Shown here piece after piece: positions 27,231 through 36,636 of a stretch of 64,000 nt of DNA. Position 1 is the stretch's first letter, and every line of letters starts with the position of its first letter. A model generated the notes under the pieces. The model saw nothing but the letters and a program-made list of their open reading frames with translations. It was not told the DNA's origin and did not search any database. The DNA comes from Haladaptatus sp. DYF46 (GTDB lineage: Archaea > Halobacteriota > Halobacteria > Halobacteriales > Haladaptataceae). A program made the translations under genes and the position numbers. The stretch covers positions 1 to 64,000 of the forward strand of contig NZ_JAJFAY010000005.1 of NCBI RefSeq assembly GCF_021083305.1, written 5' to 3'.

Positions 27231-28725
27231 CCCCCTGTTAGTCGGCGTGGACGCCGGCCTCACGAACACGAAGGCGGCGGCGTTCACGCGGGATGGTGAG
27301 ACGGTCGCCGTCGAGACGCGAGAGACGCCGAGCGGGGACGGACTCCCCGGACGCGACGATCAGGATCACGACGCGTTGTGGGAGGCGGTCGCCGACACGA
27401 TCGCGACGGTGACCGGAGACGATGCAGTCGACCCGGAGTCGGTCGCAGGCGTCGGCGTTGCGGGTCACGGTCACGGGTTGTACGCGCTGGACGCCGACGA
27501 CAGCCCCGTCGTGGGCATCAAGTCGACCGACTCCCGAGCGATGAGTCGCCTCGAAGAGTGGCGGGCGGACGGCACGCTCGCCGCGGCGACCGACCGCCTC
27601 GGCTGGGAACCGTTCGGTGCCGATCCGTTCAGTCTGCTGGCGTGGTTGAAGTCCGAACGCCCGGCGGCGTACTCGAAAGTGGAGACGGTGCTGTTCTGCA
27701 AGGACGTCATCACGCACCGGTTGACGGGGCGTCTCGGCACGGATACGATGGAAGGGAGCGTTTTCTACGGCCCCGACGACGATTACGACCCGTCGGTGTT
27801 CGACACGTTCGACATCCCCGAGGCGTTCGACGCGCTCCCGAGGGTCGTCGAGAGCACGTCGGTCTGTGGCGAGGTCACGGAGTCGGCCGCCGCGGCGACG
27901 GGTCTCCCGACGGGCACGCCGGTTGCCGCGGGGCTCCACGACGTGGGGGCGTGTGCGCTCGGTGCCGGAGCGATTCGTCCCGGGCAAGGCGTCGTCATTC
28001 TCGGAACGTGGGGACAAAGCGTCGCCGTTCTCGACGACCCCGACGGCGGAGGGACGGGGCTCCCGCGACGGTTCCTCGATAACTGGATTCGCTACCGCGG
28101 TATTCGCTCGGGAACCGCCTGTGTCGACTGGTTCGTGGACGAGTTCGGCGACAAGTGGCGCGCCGAAGCCGACGAGCGGGGCGTGAATCCGTACGTCGTC
28201 TACGACGAAACCGTCGCGGACGCCCCCGTCGGGGCCGGCGGCGTGATTTTCCATCCGTACCTCTCCGGGTCGACCGACTATCCGGAGGCGCGCGGCGGGT
28301 TCTACGGACTGACGCTGGACCACTCCGGCGAGGAACTGCTGCGCGCGGTCTACGAGGGCGTCGCCATCGCTCAGTGCACGGGATTGGCGGACCTCTCGTC
28401 GGGCGTGTCCGACCTCAGACTGACCGGCGGTGGAGCGCGAAGCGAAGTATGGTCGGAAACGTTCGCGGACATTCACGGCAATCCCGTTTCCGTTCCGGAC
28501 GGCGACGAACTCGGGGCGCGCGGGGCGGCCCTCTGTGCTGGCGTCGCCGCAGATCTTTACGAAGATCACCGGGCGGCGACGTCGATTGCGGTCGACGTGA
28601 ACCGAACTCACGACCCGGACCCCGAAACCGTCACCACCTATCGTCACCTCGTGGACACCTTCGAACGCGTTCGGGAGGATGTCCGTCCGACATGGAAACT
28701 GTTGAATAGGGATGGGTGGAAATAA
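27223..28725 (+). CDS. FGGY-family carbohydrate kinase
   Basis: A 500-residue ASKHA kinase. The N-terminal GVDAGLTNTKAAAFTRDG is the phosphate-1 loop, VGVAGHGHGLYALD the substrate region, and LHDVGACALGAG and LTGGGARSEVWSETFADI the C-terminal FGGY signature. It phosphorylates a sugar or polyol; resemblance is to xylulokinase/lyxose-kinase type members, but the substrate is not fixed by sequence. It overlaps the aldolase gene and is 4 bp from the dehydrogenase gene, so the three form one operon. A plausible order is dehydrogenase, kinase, then aldolase cleavage. Confidence 0.88.
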   Translation: MSDPLLVGVDAGLTNTKAAAFTRDGETVAVETRETPSGDGLPGRDDQDHDALWEAVADTIATVTGDDAVDPESVAGVGVAGHGHGLYALDADDSPVVGIKSTDSRAMSRLEEWRADGTLAAATDRLGWEPFGADPFSLLAWLKSERPAAYSKVETVLFCKDVITHRLTGRLGTDTMEGSVFYGPDDDYDPSVFDTFDIPEAFDALPRVVESTSVCGEVTESAAAATGLPTGTPVAAGLHDVGACALGAGAIRPGQGVVILGTWGQSVAVLDDPDGGGTGLPRRFLDNWIRYRGIRSGTACVDWFVDEFGDKWRAEADERGVNPYVVYDETVADAPVGAGGVIFHPYLSGSTDYPEARGGFYGLTLDHSGEELLRAVYEGVAIAQCTGLADLSSGVSDLRLTGGGARSEVWSETFADIHGNPVSVPDGDELGARGAALCAGVAADLYEDHRAATSIAVDVNRTHDPDPETVTTYRHLVDTFERVREDVRPTWKLLNRDGWK

Positions 28726-28729
28726 AACC

Positions 28730-29803
28730 ATGTCAGAAGATACCAACCGTGGTGCTCGCTCCGTGACGTGTCTTCTCTGTGGGGATCCACAGCAACCGAG
28801 CGAATACATGTACGAGGAGCTTGGTCGCCTCGAATCGGAGGGAGTCCACTTCGAGGAGATGAACTGGCTCGGGACCGCCTCCCCGACCGAGTTCCGCGAC
28901 GTGACGATGGATATGGAGGCGGTCGGTCCGAGCGGTTTCGACGCCGACGACATACTCGAAAACGCCCGCGAGGGGGTCGAGGTGCTGGTCGTCCACAAGG
29001 CACCGGTGTCGCGGGAACTCATCGAGGCAGCCGAGGACTTACGGGTGGTCGCGGCGGCCCGCGGCGGCACCGAGAACATCGACGTCGTAGCCGCGCACGA
29101 AAACGACGTAACCGTTCTACACGCTCCCGGCCGCAACCGGAACGCCGTCGCCGACTACGCCATGACGATGTTGCTCTCGCGCCTCCGCGGGGTTCCCTTC
29201 CATCACGGCGCGATGACCGACGGGGAGTGGAACCAGATTTTCGACCCCGATGAACTCCCGCCGGACATGGAACGAACGACGGTCGGTGTCGTCGGGTTCG
29301 GAAACATCGGCCGGGGTGTCGCCCGCCGTCTGGACGGGTTCGACAGCCACGTTCTCGCCTACGACCCGTACGTCGACGACGACGCCATCCGCGAAGTGGA
29401 CGCAGAGCCCGTGACGCTCCCGGAGTTGTTGGAGCGGTCGGACGCCGTCACGCTCCACGTCCGCCTCTCCGAGGAGACGAGTGGCCTCATCGGACGTGAG
29501 GAGTTCGAGACCATGAAAAATTCGGCCTTCCTCGTCAACACCGCCCGTGGCGGCCTCGTGGACGAAGACGCACTGGTCGATGCGATCAAATCGAACCACA
29601 TCGCCGGTGCCGCACTCGACGTGTTCCGGCAGGAACCGCTCCCGGACGACGATCCGCTGCTCACCTGTGACGGGGTCGTTCTCACCCCACACGTCGCCGG
29701 ATCCACCCGTGATGCCGTTCTTGGCGGCCCTCGCATCGTCGCCGCCGATCTCGAACAGTGGCTCACCGGCGGGAAACCGACCAACGTCGTCGAGTCGGCG
29801 TGA
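28730..29803 (+). CDS. D-2-hydroxyacid dehydrogenase family protein
   Basis: A 357-residue NAD-dependent dehydrogenase. The Rossmann loop is VGVVGFGNIGRGVARRL near residue 187, with acidic residues after the second strand (YDPYVDDD) favouring NAD. The catalytic set is NTARGGLVDE (Arg), a Glu near FRQEPLPDD and TPHVAGSTRDA (His). It interconverts a 2-hydroxyacid and its 2-keto acid. Placement behind the aldolase and kinase suggests it acts on a sugar acid or its product rather than on 3-phosphoglycerate. The start is the ATG at 28730, 4 bp after the kinase stop; an in-frame start 6 codons earlier would overlap the kinase. Confidence 0.85.
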   Translation: MSEDTNRGARSVTCLLCGDPQQPSEYMYEELGRLESEGVHFEEMNWLGTASPTEFRDVTMDMEAVGPSGFDADDILENAREGVEVLVVHKAPVSRELIEAAEDLRVVAAARGGTENIDVVAAHENDVTVLHAPGRNRNAVADYAMTMLLSRLRGVPFHHGAMTDGEWNQIFDPDELPPDMERTTVGVVGFGNIGRGVARRLDGFDSHVLAYDPYVDDDAIREVDAEPVTLPELLERSDAVTLHVRLSEETSGLIGREEFETMKNSAFLVNTARGGLVDEDALVDAIKSNHIAGAALDVFRQEPLPDDDPLLTCDGVVLTPHVAGSTRDAVLGGPRIVAADLEQWLTGGKPTNVVESA

Positions 29804-30056
29804 CACCCACCCCACACTCAAGCGATATCCCCCACGGTAGGGCTCGTTGAACGCCCGGCCGAAACGTTCGATTCCGGCCGGATATCCCCGCCCGTTCACC
29901 GCCCGCAGGAGCGCCGAATTCTCGCCTACCTCGCGGAGTCCTCTAGACTATATCATCGAAAGTGCATTTTTCGATCGCCGAGTATCGATGTATTCAGTCG
30001 TCCTTCCGGCGTGTACATCAGTCCGGCTTTTAGGTCTGCACGGTGACACGGATTCC

Positions 30057-30932
30057 GTGTATGATCAAATACTCGTTCCAACGGACGGCAGCGACGGTGC
30101 AAACGTCGTGTTCGATCACATTCTCGATATCGCGGCCGAACACGACGTAACCGTCCATATTCTCAACATCGCGGATACGACACATGCGAGCGACTCCCTC
30201 TTTCAAGGAGCGATCGTCGACGCCTTCGATATCGTCGATATCTTCGAGGAAAGAGGTGAAGAAATCGTTCGCGTCGCTGCCGAACGCGCTCACCGACGTG
30301 GCGTTGATACCGTCACTGACGTCGTTCGGGGAGAGCCATCGAGTTCGATCGTCGACTACGCTAGTTCACAGGGTATCGATCTCATTACTATGCCAACCCA
30401 CGGACGTGACGGGCTTACGCGTCTCCTGATCAGGAGTACAGCCGAGCGCGTCGTCAGACAAGCCGACACCCCCGTTCTCACGATTCGGCCCGGAGAGAGT
30501 ACGACGACATACCCGTATCGAGACGTGTTAGTTTCAACTGACGGAAGCGACTGTGCGACCGAGGCATTCTCGATCGGAATCGAGGCAGCAACGACGGCTG
30601 AGGCCGCACTTCACCTTCTGTCCGTCGATAATACAGCATCGCTCGGCATTGATGTTTGGGGTGATAGTCGGTCGACATCCGAAGAGGAGAATGCGCGTGA
30701 GGTACTCGAGACCGCGTCAATCGACGCCAAGAAGGCGGGCGTTGGATCGATCTCCCGAGCGATTGAACACGGACCGTCAAACTATCAAGCGATTCTCTCG
30801 TATGTCGACGACCACGATGTCGATCTCCTCGTCGTCGGAACTCGCGACCGAACTGACTTCAATCGGCGTGTATTTGGAAGCGTCGCCGAAAAACTCGTCT
30901 GCAAATCACCGGTTCCCTGTCTTACTTTGTGA
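30057..30932 (+). CDS. Tandem universal stress protein
   Basis: A 291-residue protein with two UspA domains. The first starts YDQILVPTDGSDGANVV and the second YRDVLVSTDGSDCATEAF. The ATP loop is clear in the second copy (VVGTRDRTDFNRRVFGSVAE, G-x2-G-x9-G-S type) and altered in the first (MPTHGRDGLTRLLIRSTAER). I use the GTG at 30057 because it places the first domain at the N-terminus, as in the family; the frame upstream to 29847 is noncoding in character. These proteins bind ATP and respond to stress, with no defined reaction. It is monocistronic. Confidence 0.82.
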   Translation: MYDQILVPTDGSDGANVVFDHILDIAAEHDVTVHILNIADTTHASDSLFQGAIVDAFDIVDIFEERGEEIVRVAAERAHRRGVDTVTDVVRGEPSSSIVDYASSQGIDLITMPTHGRDGLTRLLIRSTAERVVRQADTPVLTIRPGESTTTYPYRDVLVSTDGSDCATEAFSIGIEAATTAEAALHLLSVDNTASLGIDVWGDSRSTSEEENAREVLETASIDAKKAGVGSISRAIEHGPSNYQAILSYVDDHDVDLLVVGTRDRTDFNRRVFGSVAEKLVCKSPVPCLTL

Positions 30933-31417
30933 GAGTCTCCTCGCGAGCGCACCCACGTCATTTTCCGCGAAATGAAGGGCGTTGGTCCGACGGATGGCTG
31001 CCACCCCGCGATCTACTACGTTGCACGGAGAATCGTTCCGTCACGGTCGCTATGGAAGTTCTTCGGAAACGACGGATAACTCCCGTGCGAATGCAACCGT
31101 GCCACAAATCACCACACACTATCTCGATTCGATCGTCGGGAACGAGTGCGCCCGACATATCGCCAGGGTAGGCGGTATCGTACATTCCTCTCCGGGCTTT
31201 TTGGGATCGATGCTCCGATCGAGCAGGTAATTGAACCGGTAGCTATCCGGAACCGTGCCGTTCCGTCAGCGTCACGGGTCGGGCATGGGTGTGTATCCAT
31301 AGATTTCGGGGGTTCTCCCCCGGGAAGAACTGAAAACGACGGAAACCGAGGAATAGCACCACTACGCAACGAGGGAACAGCCCGAGAGTTAATCTGTCTC
31401 CGGAACAGAGTGTGTGT
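30933..31417. other. Intergenic region, nothing recognised
   Basis: About 485 bp between the tandem stress protein and the small regulator gene. Open frames are short and without domains. A GC-rich imperfect hairpin around 31312-31331 may end transcription. Confidence 0.35.
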
Positions 31418-31648
31418 ATGGTCACGCTCGAGGTAGCCCTGCCCGATCGTATCGAGAGCGACATCGATCGTCTTGTCGAACAAGGCGATTTTCTGAATCG
31501 AGAACAAGCGGTCGAAGAGCTTCTCTCGCTGGGGTTATCGGCCCAAGAAACCGGCGACGAGTTCGAAGAGGAGTTGGATGAAGATCTGTTTACGGATGCC
31601 GTCGATGAGCAACAGGATCCGGCCGACCAGTACAACGATCCGCTCTAA
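31418..31648 (+). CDS. Small CopG-like protein (DUF7120 type)
   Basis: A 76-residue acidic protein. It begins VTLEVALPDRIESDIDRLVE, a ribbon-helix-helix-like strand and helix, followed by NREQAVEELLSLGL and a very acidic tail. It resembles haloarchaeal CopG-related small proteins (DUF7120), probably a dimeric DNA-binding or protein-binding factor. No toxin gene follows. An in-frame start two codons earlier is possible. Confidence 0.65.
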   Translation: MVTLEVALPDRIESDIDRLVEQGDFLNREQAVEELLSLGLSAQETGDEFEEELDEDLFTDAVDEQQDPADQYNDPL

Positions 31649-31769
31649 CCCCCTCTCGAAAAGAGGAGCCGAGCGAGCGAACTACTGACGGCGTAATCCG
31701 ATCGGGAGGAAGAGCGCCGACTCGTCGGAATCCGCCTGATCCACGATGTAGGCGAGAATGATAACGGTC

Positions 31770-31991
31770 TCAACGATTCCGGTCAAACCGAGACGTAGTA
31801 GGTTCTTCCTCCTCTTCGATATCCTTTCGAGATTCACCGGGGCCATTCTTTCGCTCGTATTCTCGCCACTCGTACCAAAGGACGAGGAGCGTGAGGCTGA
31901 TCAACGCGCCTATCCTCTGCTCGTTGACGATGCTCCCGACGAGACTGAAAATCAAGAGGAATTTCACTACCCCGCTAGTCGTACCGTTCAT
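31770..31991 (-). CDS. Small membrane protein
   Basis: 73 residues. Two hydrophobic segments (VVKFLLIFSLVGSIV and ALISLTLLVLWY) are followed by a charged, glutamate-rich tail, giving a plausible two-helix membrane protein. I do not recognise the family. Codon use looks like protein on this strand, whereas the overlapping plus-strand frame is less convincing. Confidence 0.45.
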   Translation of the reverse strand: MNGTTSGVVKFLLIFSLVGSIVNEQRIGALISLTLLVLWYEWREYERKNGPGESRKDIEEEEEPTTSRFDRNR

Positions 31992-32175
31992 ACTAGTATC
32001 CCCAACTCGCCCTCGAAATGCGTATCGTTAGAAAAGTGATTCGAGACTGATTTCGACATGACTCGCGAGGAACTGCCCAAAACGTATTTCATGCCATCCA
32101 AGCGGCGACAGCACACTCGCCGTCCGAACCAATCCTTTCTGCGCTTTCCCGATTGACGACGGGGATGGTGCATTT

Positions 32176-32194
32176 GTGTGCATAGCTTGCACAC
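32176..32194. promoter_or_regulatory. Operator palindrome 1 of the toxin-antitoxin operon
   Basis: GTGTGCA-N5-TGCACAC is a perfect inverted repeat 45 bp before the antitoxin start. It shares the TGTGCA-N5-TGCACA core with the second site; the centres are 41 bp apart, about four helical turns. Confidence 0.65.
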
Positions 32195-32215
32195 GAGTCG
32201 AAATCGTTTTCCGTC

Positions 32216-32236
32216 TATGTGCAGAACATGCACATA
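32216..32236. promoter_or_regulatory. Operator palindrome 2 of the toxin-antitoxin operon
   Basis: TATGTGCA-N5-TGCACATA is a perfect inverted repeat with 8-bp arms. It ends 2 bp before the antitoxin ATG, so a bound repressor would cover the transcription start or start codon. Confidence 0.65.
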
Positions 32237-32238
32237 CA

Positions 32239-32619
32239 ATGAGCGCGAGTGATGATCCCCGACGCGTCCATTTTCAATCTCCGGAGTATCTGGTCGAGCG
32301 ACTGGATGCAATTGCCAGCCTCTTCGACAAAGACCGAACCGACCTCCTCGTAGAGGCAATTCGCGAGTATATCGAAGACACGGCGGAAAGTGAGACGTTT
32401 CAGGAACTGGTCGCAACGAAGTATTATGACGACCAGTTAGAGTTCGAAACGGTGAAACAATTGGTCGGTGCTGAAACAGCCCAGCGGCTCAGATTGCTCA
32501 AAGCAGACCTCGAAGGCGAGCCATTCGACCTTGCGGCCCCTGACGCCACCGACATATACGATGGCAATGCGAAGGCCGTCGATTCGGAACGCACACCAAA
32601 CGACGTAGACGAGCGATGA
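32239..32619 (+). CDS. Ribbon-helix-helix antitoxin-like protein
   Basis: 126 residues. RRVHFQSPEYLVERLDAIAS, then LFDKDRTDLLVEAIREYIED, is a ribbon-helix-helix DNA-binding module, and an extended acidic C-terminus would wrap a partner. It overlaps the PIN-domain gene by 4 bp (ATGA), the standard antitoxin-toxin order. Two matching palindromes upstream fit autorepression by RHH dimers. The start is the ATG at 32239, as the longer frame would run through the operators. Confidence 0.78.
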   Translation: MSASDDPRRVHFQSPEYLVERLDAIASLFDKDRTDLLVEAIREYIEDTAESETFQELVATKYYDDQLEFETVKQLVGAETAQRLRLLKADLEGEPFDLAAPDATDIYDGNAKAVDSERTPNDVDER

Positions 32620-33188
32620 GCGGCCATCCACGATTGCGGACAGTCGTTGCGGACACGAGCGCACTAGCGAGTCTTGGAGTCCCGCGTGCTGCTAGCGACT
32701 ACGATACTGATTCCGCGCCCGATCCGCTCCAATATCTGCTCACCTCATGTGAAGTCGTCGTTCCCCCCGAAGTCGTCTCGGAACTCAACGATATCGCGCA
32801 GTATCACGACATCCATAGCGCGGCAGCCCACAACGTTCTGGCCGCACAAGAGCACTACACCGTTACAGACCCATATCAGAAAGCGGAAGCACCGGATACA
32901 CGTCCGACGTTTGGGCTCGATGATGGCGAAACAGACGGCATACTGCTCGCGAATGCACTCGCTGTGGATGGCTTTCTCACGGATGAATTCGGTGGTACGA
33001 ATTTCGCACTCGTCCATGCGGCACTGAGAGGACCTCGCATCGTCCCAACGCCGCGTCTTATCTGTGATTATGCCCGTGATGGCCATATGACTCACATTGA
33101 AGCACGGAACCTTGTGAACGCAATTGGGTCGTATCGAAGCTGGGACGACAGTCCCTACGTTACCCAGCTCGTGAAACAATTGGAATGA
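32616..33188 (+). CDS. PIN-domain toxin-like ribonuclease
   Basis: 190 residues with a PIN fold. TVVADTSALASLG supplies the first Asp, VVPPEVVSELNDIA the Glu, LDDGETDGILLANAL the Asp cluster and VDGFLTDEFGG the last acidic group. These residues bind magnesium for RNA cleavage. It is larger than typical VapC (about 130 residues), with an extra C-terminal stretch of about 40 residues, a form known in haloarchaea. It is co-translated with the RHH gene. Toxicity is inferred from the arrangement. Confidence 0.78.
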   Translation: MSGHPRLRTVVADTSALASLGVPRAASDYDTDSAPDPLQYLLTSCEVVVPPEVVSELNDIAQYHDIHSAAAHNVLAAQEHYTVTDPYQKAEAPDTRPTFGLDDGETDGILLANALAVDGFLTDEFGGTNFALVHAALRGPRIVPTPRLICDYARDGHMTHIEARNLVNAIGSYRSWDDSPYVTQLVKQLE

Positions 33189-33510
33189 TTATGGGAATTT
33201 AGAGACCACTCCTCCACGACGCCACCACGCGAGAGTCACACCCCGTTGTCGGTGACACATGGCGGTACGAGTTGGTTGGCTCCGGTGGGGTGTCCATATC
33301 GAAGAAATGGAGAGTCGCGTCCGATCCTTCCATTACGATGGTATAATAGATCAGTCACTGTTTCGTCGGCGTCCATTGAGCGGAGCCATCGAACGTGTGG
33401 CTGTATAACCCGTGTCGTCAAACTGGTGAATTCCAGCGCATGTGCTCGCTCGTCGTCAGCGGTCTAGCACCCGAATAACAAAGGTACTGCAGACGAACGA
33501 TTCCGGTACG
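33189..33510. other. Intergenic region, nothing recognised
   Basis: About 320 bp downstream of the PIN gene. No gene or repeat is recognised. Confidence 0.35.
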
Positions 33511-34146
33511 ATGCCTTCACTACTCGAACGACTCCTCGGCAGCGACACGCCGGACGAACAAGTCGATCTGGAATCGCGACAAAACGAGGCGGATGAAGCG
33601 CTCCACGAGGCCGTCGAGCGCGGTGGCTACGCCGTCGACGACTGTGGTATAACGGGCGTCGCGGTCGTCAACGAAGGTCCTGACGGAAAACCGATCGTCG
33701 TGCCGATCGCTCGATTTTCCCTCGGGGAGGACGTCGAAAATCCCGATCAAAACCTCGTGTGGGATCTCGTTGGCGAAGCTGCACTCGCGATGCAGGCCCC
33801 CTTCGACGATGTCTTCGTCCGTCACTACGATATCCAATTCACGTTCGATGGCGACGAACTCTTCGAGGCCGAGGAGTGTCGGCGCGTTCTTCTGACGGAC
33901 GAGCTAGTCGACCGATACGCAACCGACGCCGGCTTTACGCTCGCAAATCTGCGCGACGCCGTATTCGCTGCGGACGATATCGACGACGAAATCGCACCGG
34001 TCGCGTGGGGCGAGTCCACGAACTATAGCCGGACGAACAACGCAGCGATCGTCGTTGCGGGGACAACTGCAGCGACGAGTGCGAGCGCGAGCGCAGCGAC
34101 CTGTGCTGGAGCCGGAGCGGCCGGTGGTGCGGGCGGCACGTGCTGA
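33511..34146 (+). CDS. Acidic protein with Ala/Gly/Cys-rich C-terminus
   Basis: 211 residues, family not recognised. Residues 1-180 are acidic and globular in appearance (GYAVDDCGITGVAVVNEGPD, then PIARFSLGEDVENPDQNLVWDLVGEAA). The last about 30 residues switch to small amino acids: a hydrophobic AAIVVAGTTAATSAS stretch, then CAGAGAAGGAGGTC as the very end. This tail could be a membrane or cofactor anchor, or a site of modification through the terminal cysteine. It is monocistronic. I chose the ATG at 33511 because the frame above it shows no protein-like sequence. Confidence 0.6.
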   Translation: MPSLLERLLGSDTPDEQVDLESRQNEADEALHEAVERGGYAVDDCGITGVAVVNEGPDGKPIVVPIARFSLGEDVENPDQNLVWDLVGEAALAMQAPFDDVFVRHYDIQFTFDGDELFEAEECRRVLLTDELVDRYATDAGFTLANLRDAVFAADDIDDEIAPVAWGESTNYSRTNNAAIVVAGTTAATSASASAATCAGAGAAGGAGGTC

Positions 34147-34352
34147 CCGGGTGCGCTCCCATCTGTCCACGGGAGCGACCGGGTACCGGAAGCACAACTG
34201 ACACATGAGATGTGAACCTTTATGTGTCGAAAATTGACCAAAAGCGGAGATTGATAACGGTCACCCAAAAAGATACCACAGGATGGTCCGATTCGGCCGC
34301 GGCGTTCCCTGCATGATAGACACGAACTACTGGCATGCAACTACGGCCGTAT

Positions 34353-34374
34353 CCCCCACGAAACGTTTCGGGGG
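34353..34374. promoter_or_regulatory. Palindrome directly ahead of a double-ATPase gene
   Basis: CGAAACGTTTCG (34359-34370) is a perfect palindrome, extended by CCCCC on the left (with one A bulge) and GGGG on the right. The GGGGGA at its right end doubles as ribosome binding site for the ATG at 34381. It could be an operator or an RNA hairpin that hides the ribosome binding site. Confidence 0.45.
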
Positions 34375-34380
34375 AAGAAA

Positions 34381-36546
34381 ATGACGCTCCTCGATGTCGA
34401 CGACTTGGAGGTGCGTTACGACACGAGTGACGAATCACTCCACAGCGTGAACGGCGTCTCGTTCACCATCGAAGACGGTGTCAACTATGCGCTCTCGGGC
34501 GAGTCAGCGTCCGGAAAGTCCACGACGGCGAAGGCAATCCTCGGCCTGCTACCGGACCATGCGGTGATAGAGTCGGGGCGGATCGAGTTCGAGGGTCGAG
34601 ATTTGCGGTCGATGACGCCAGCGGAGCGACAGGACCTGCTCTGGGAGGAGATCGCCTTCATTCCACAGACGGCCATCGACGCACTCGACCCCACGCTGAC
34701 GGTCGGCGGCCAGATTTGCCAGGCCATACGGACTCACAGGACGGTCTCCGAGCGGAGCGCCAAGCGGAGAGCACGCGAACTGTTCGAGACCGTCGGGCTG
34801 AATCCCGGCCGAACCGAGGACTATCCGCATCAGTTCTCGGACGGGATGCGCCAGCGTGTCGTCATCGCGATGGCGCTCGCCCTCGACCCGAAACTCATCA
34901 TCGCGGACGAGCCGACGACGGGGCTGGACGTCATCGTCCAGGACGAGATAATCGACAACATTCTGAAGATTCAAGAGGAGACGGATAGCTCGCTACTGTT
35001 GATCACGCACGACCTCAGCGTCATCGCGGAGACCTGTGACGAGATGTCGGTGCTGTACGGGGGGATGGTCATGGAGCAAGGGTGCATCGATAACCTCCTT
35101 CTCAACCCATCGAACCCGTACACGATGGGACTCAAAAACGCGTATCCGGCTCTGGACGCCGGGAACGGGAGGGATCTCGTCGCGGTTCCGGGAAAACCGC
35201 CGAACCTGGATTCGAAACCGACCGGGTGTGTCTTCGAGTCGAGGTGTCCATTCGCGACCGACGCGTGTTCTGAGACCGTCCCGGAGCTCGAGAAGCTCCC
35301 GTACCGGAACCAACGGGTCGCGTGCCACCACGTGGAACGATCGAACCGGATGCGTTCCGTTGCCGAGGACCCCTCGACGTGGGGTGGGATCGCCGAGGGG
35401 TATCGGACGCGGGATGGTGAAGTGCTTCTGGAAGTCGAGGAGTTGAGCAAGTGGTATAAACGCGAGGACTCGTTACTGGGGAGCCTCCCGATCGACAGTA
35501 TCGCACCCTCCATCACGGGACTCACCGGCAACATCCGCGAGTGGTGGGATCAACGGGGCGAGGTGATCGGAACGGTGATCGGGCGGGACGAATCGCACGT
35601 CCGCGCAGTCGACGGGGTCTCGTTGAGCGTCTCACGCGGTGAAATCCTCGGTATCGTCGGCGAGTCGGGCTGCGGCAAGTCGACGCTCGGAGAGACGCTC
35701 GCGCTCTTGGAGGACCCCACGGTGGACCGGTTCACGTTCGACGGGCGCTCGTACGAGTACTACCGGGACGACCTCCAGTTGTTCCGGCGGAAACTACAGA
35801 TTATCTTCCAAAACCCGTACGAATCACTGAATCCGCGGATGACGGTCGAGCAGCTGGTCAAAGAGCCATTGACGATCCACGGGTATCGTCTCGACGAGCG
35901 CGAAACCGCCGTCGAGGAGTCGCTCGAACAGGTGGGACTGGCCCCGGCGGAGCGGTACCTGGACACGTATCCGAACGAACTATCGGGCGGGCAGCGCCAG
36001 CGCGTCGCCATCGCCCGGGCGCTCGTCATCGACCCCGACCTACTCATCTGTGACGAGCCAGCCTCGATGCTCGACGTCTCGCTACAGGCGGAGGTTCTCA
36101 ACCTCCTCCGCGGGCTGGCCAACACCGAGGGCATCGGTGTGCTGTACATCTCACACGACCTCGCCAGCCTCTCGCAGATCGCGGATCGCATGGCGATAAT
36201 GTATCTCGGCCAGTTCGTCGAGCGCGGACGGACTGAACAGATCGTGACCGACCCACAACACCCCTACACCGAGGCCCTGCTCGCGGCGGTCCCGGAGACG
36301 GACCCGCGGGGGAACCGCGAGCGAATCACCCTCGACGGGAAACCGGCGCTCCCCTCGCGGGCTACCACGAGCTGCCAGTTCGCCCCGCGTTGCCCGAAGG
36401 CGACCGACTGCTGTTGGGACGAGGATCCCGGCCTAGCCGAGTGGACGGACGACCGTCACTCCGCGGCGTGTTTCCACCCGGCCGACGACACGCTCGACGG
36501 CGAGCCGGACGAAAAACGGATCGACACGGCGGTCGAAAGCGACTGA
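34381..36546 (+). CDS. Peptide-type ABC transporter, fused double ATPase
   Basis: A 721-residue protein with two ATP-binding cassettes in the DppD-DppF order. Cassette 1 has GESASGKST at 40-48 (Ser where Gly is usual), signature FSDGMRQR near 152 and [12 protein letters not shown] near 171. Cassette 2 has GESGCGKST near 427, LSGGQRQR near 536 and [12 protein letters not shown]. Each is followed by the cysteine-bearing peptide-transporter tail ([24 protein letters not shown]), where four cysteines of this class bind an iron-sulfur cluster in some members. The fusion should drive one heterodimer-like transporter. The permease genes are 5 kb downstream, next to a second fused ATPase. Control by the upstream palindrome is likely. 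Confidence 0.87.
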   Translation: MTLLDVDDLEVRYDTSDESLHSVNGVSFTIEDGVNYALSGESASGKSTTAKAILGLLPDHAVIESGRIEFEGRDLRSMTPAERQDLLWEEIAFIPQTAIDALDPTLTVGGQICQAIRTHRTVSERSAKRRARELFETVGLNPGRTEDYPHQFSDGMRQRVVIAMALALDPKLIIADEPTTGLDVIVQDEIIDNILKIQEETDSSLLLITHDLSVIAETCDEMSVLYGGMVMEQGCIDNLLLNPSNPYTMGLKNAYPALDAGNGRDLVAVPGKPPNLDSKPTGCVFESRCPFATDACSETVPELEKLPYRNQRVACHHVERSNRMRSVAEDPSTWGGIAEGYRTRDGEVLLEVEELSKWYKREDSLLGSLPIDSIAPSITGLTGNIREWWDQRGEVIGTVIGRDESHVRAVDGVSLSVSRGEILGIVGESGCGKSTLGETLALLEDPTVDRFTFDGRSYEYYRDDLQLFRRKLQIIFQNPYESLNPRMTVEQLVKEPLTIHGYRLDERETAVEESLEQVGLAPAERYLDTYPNELSGGQRQRVAIARALVIDPDLLICDEPASMLDVSLQAEVLNLLRGLANTEGIGVLYISHDLASLSQIADRMAIMYLGQFVERGRTEQIVTDPQHPYTEALLAAVPETDPRGNRERITLDGKPALPSRATTSCQFAPRCPKATDCCWDEDPGLAEWTDDRHSAACFHPADDTLDGEPDEKRIDTAVESD

Positions 36547-36636
36547 GTTCTCCCGGGCGGGGATTTAAACGATGAAGATAATCGACACCCATCGGGGGCA
36601 GGTTCACGTGGATACTACGGGAACCGACCCAGTGAT

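Noticed and set aside
27238..29136. A 632-codon open frame on the minus strand
   Set aside because: It lies antisense to the FGGY kinase and dehydrogenase genes, which have clear family motifs. Long antisense frames are normal in GC-rich haloarchaeal genes, and the product is arginine-rich and without domains.
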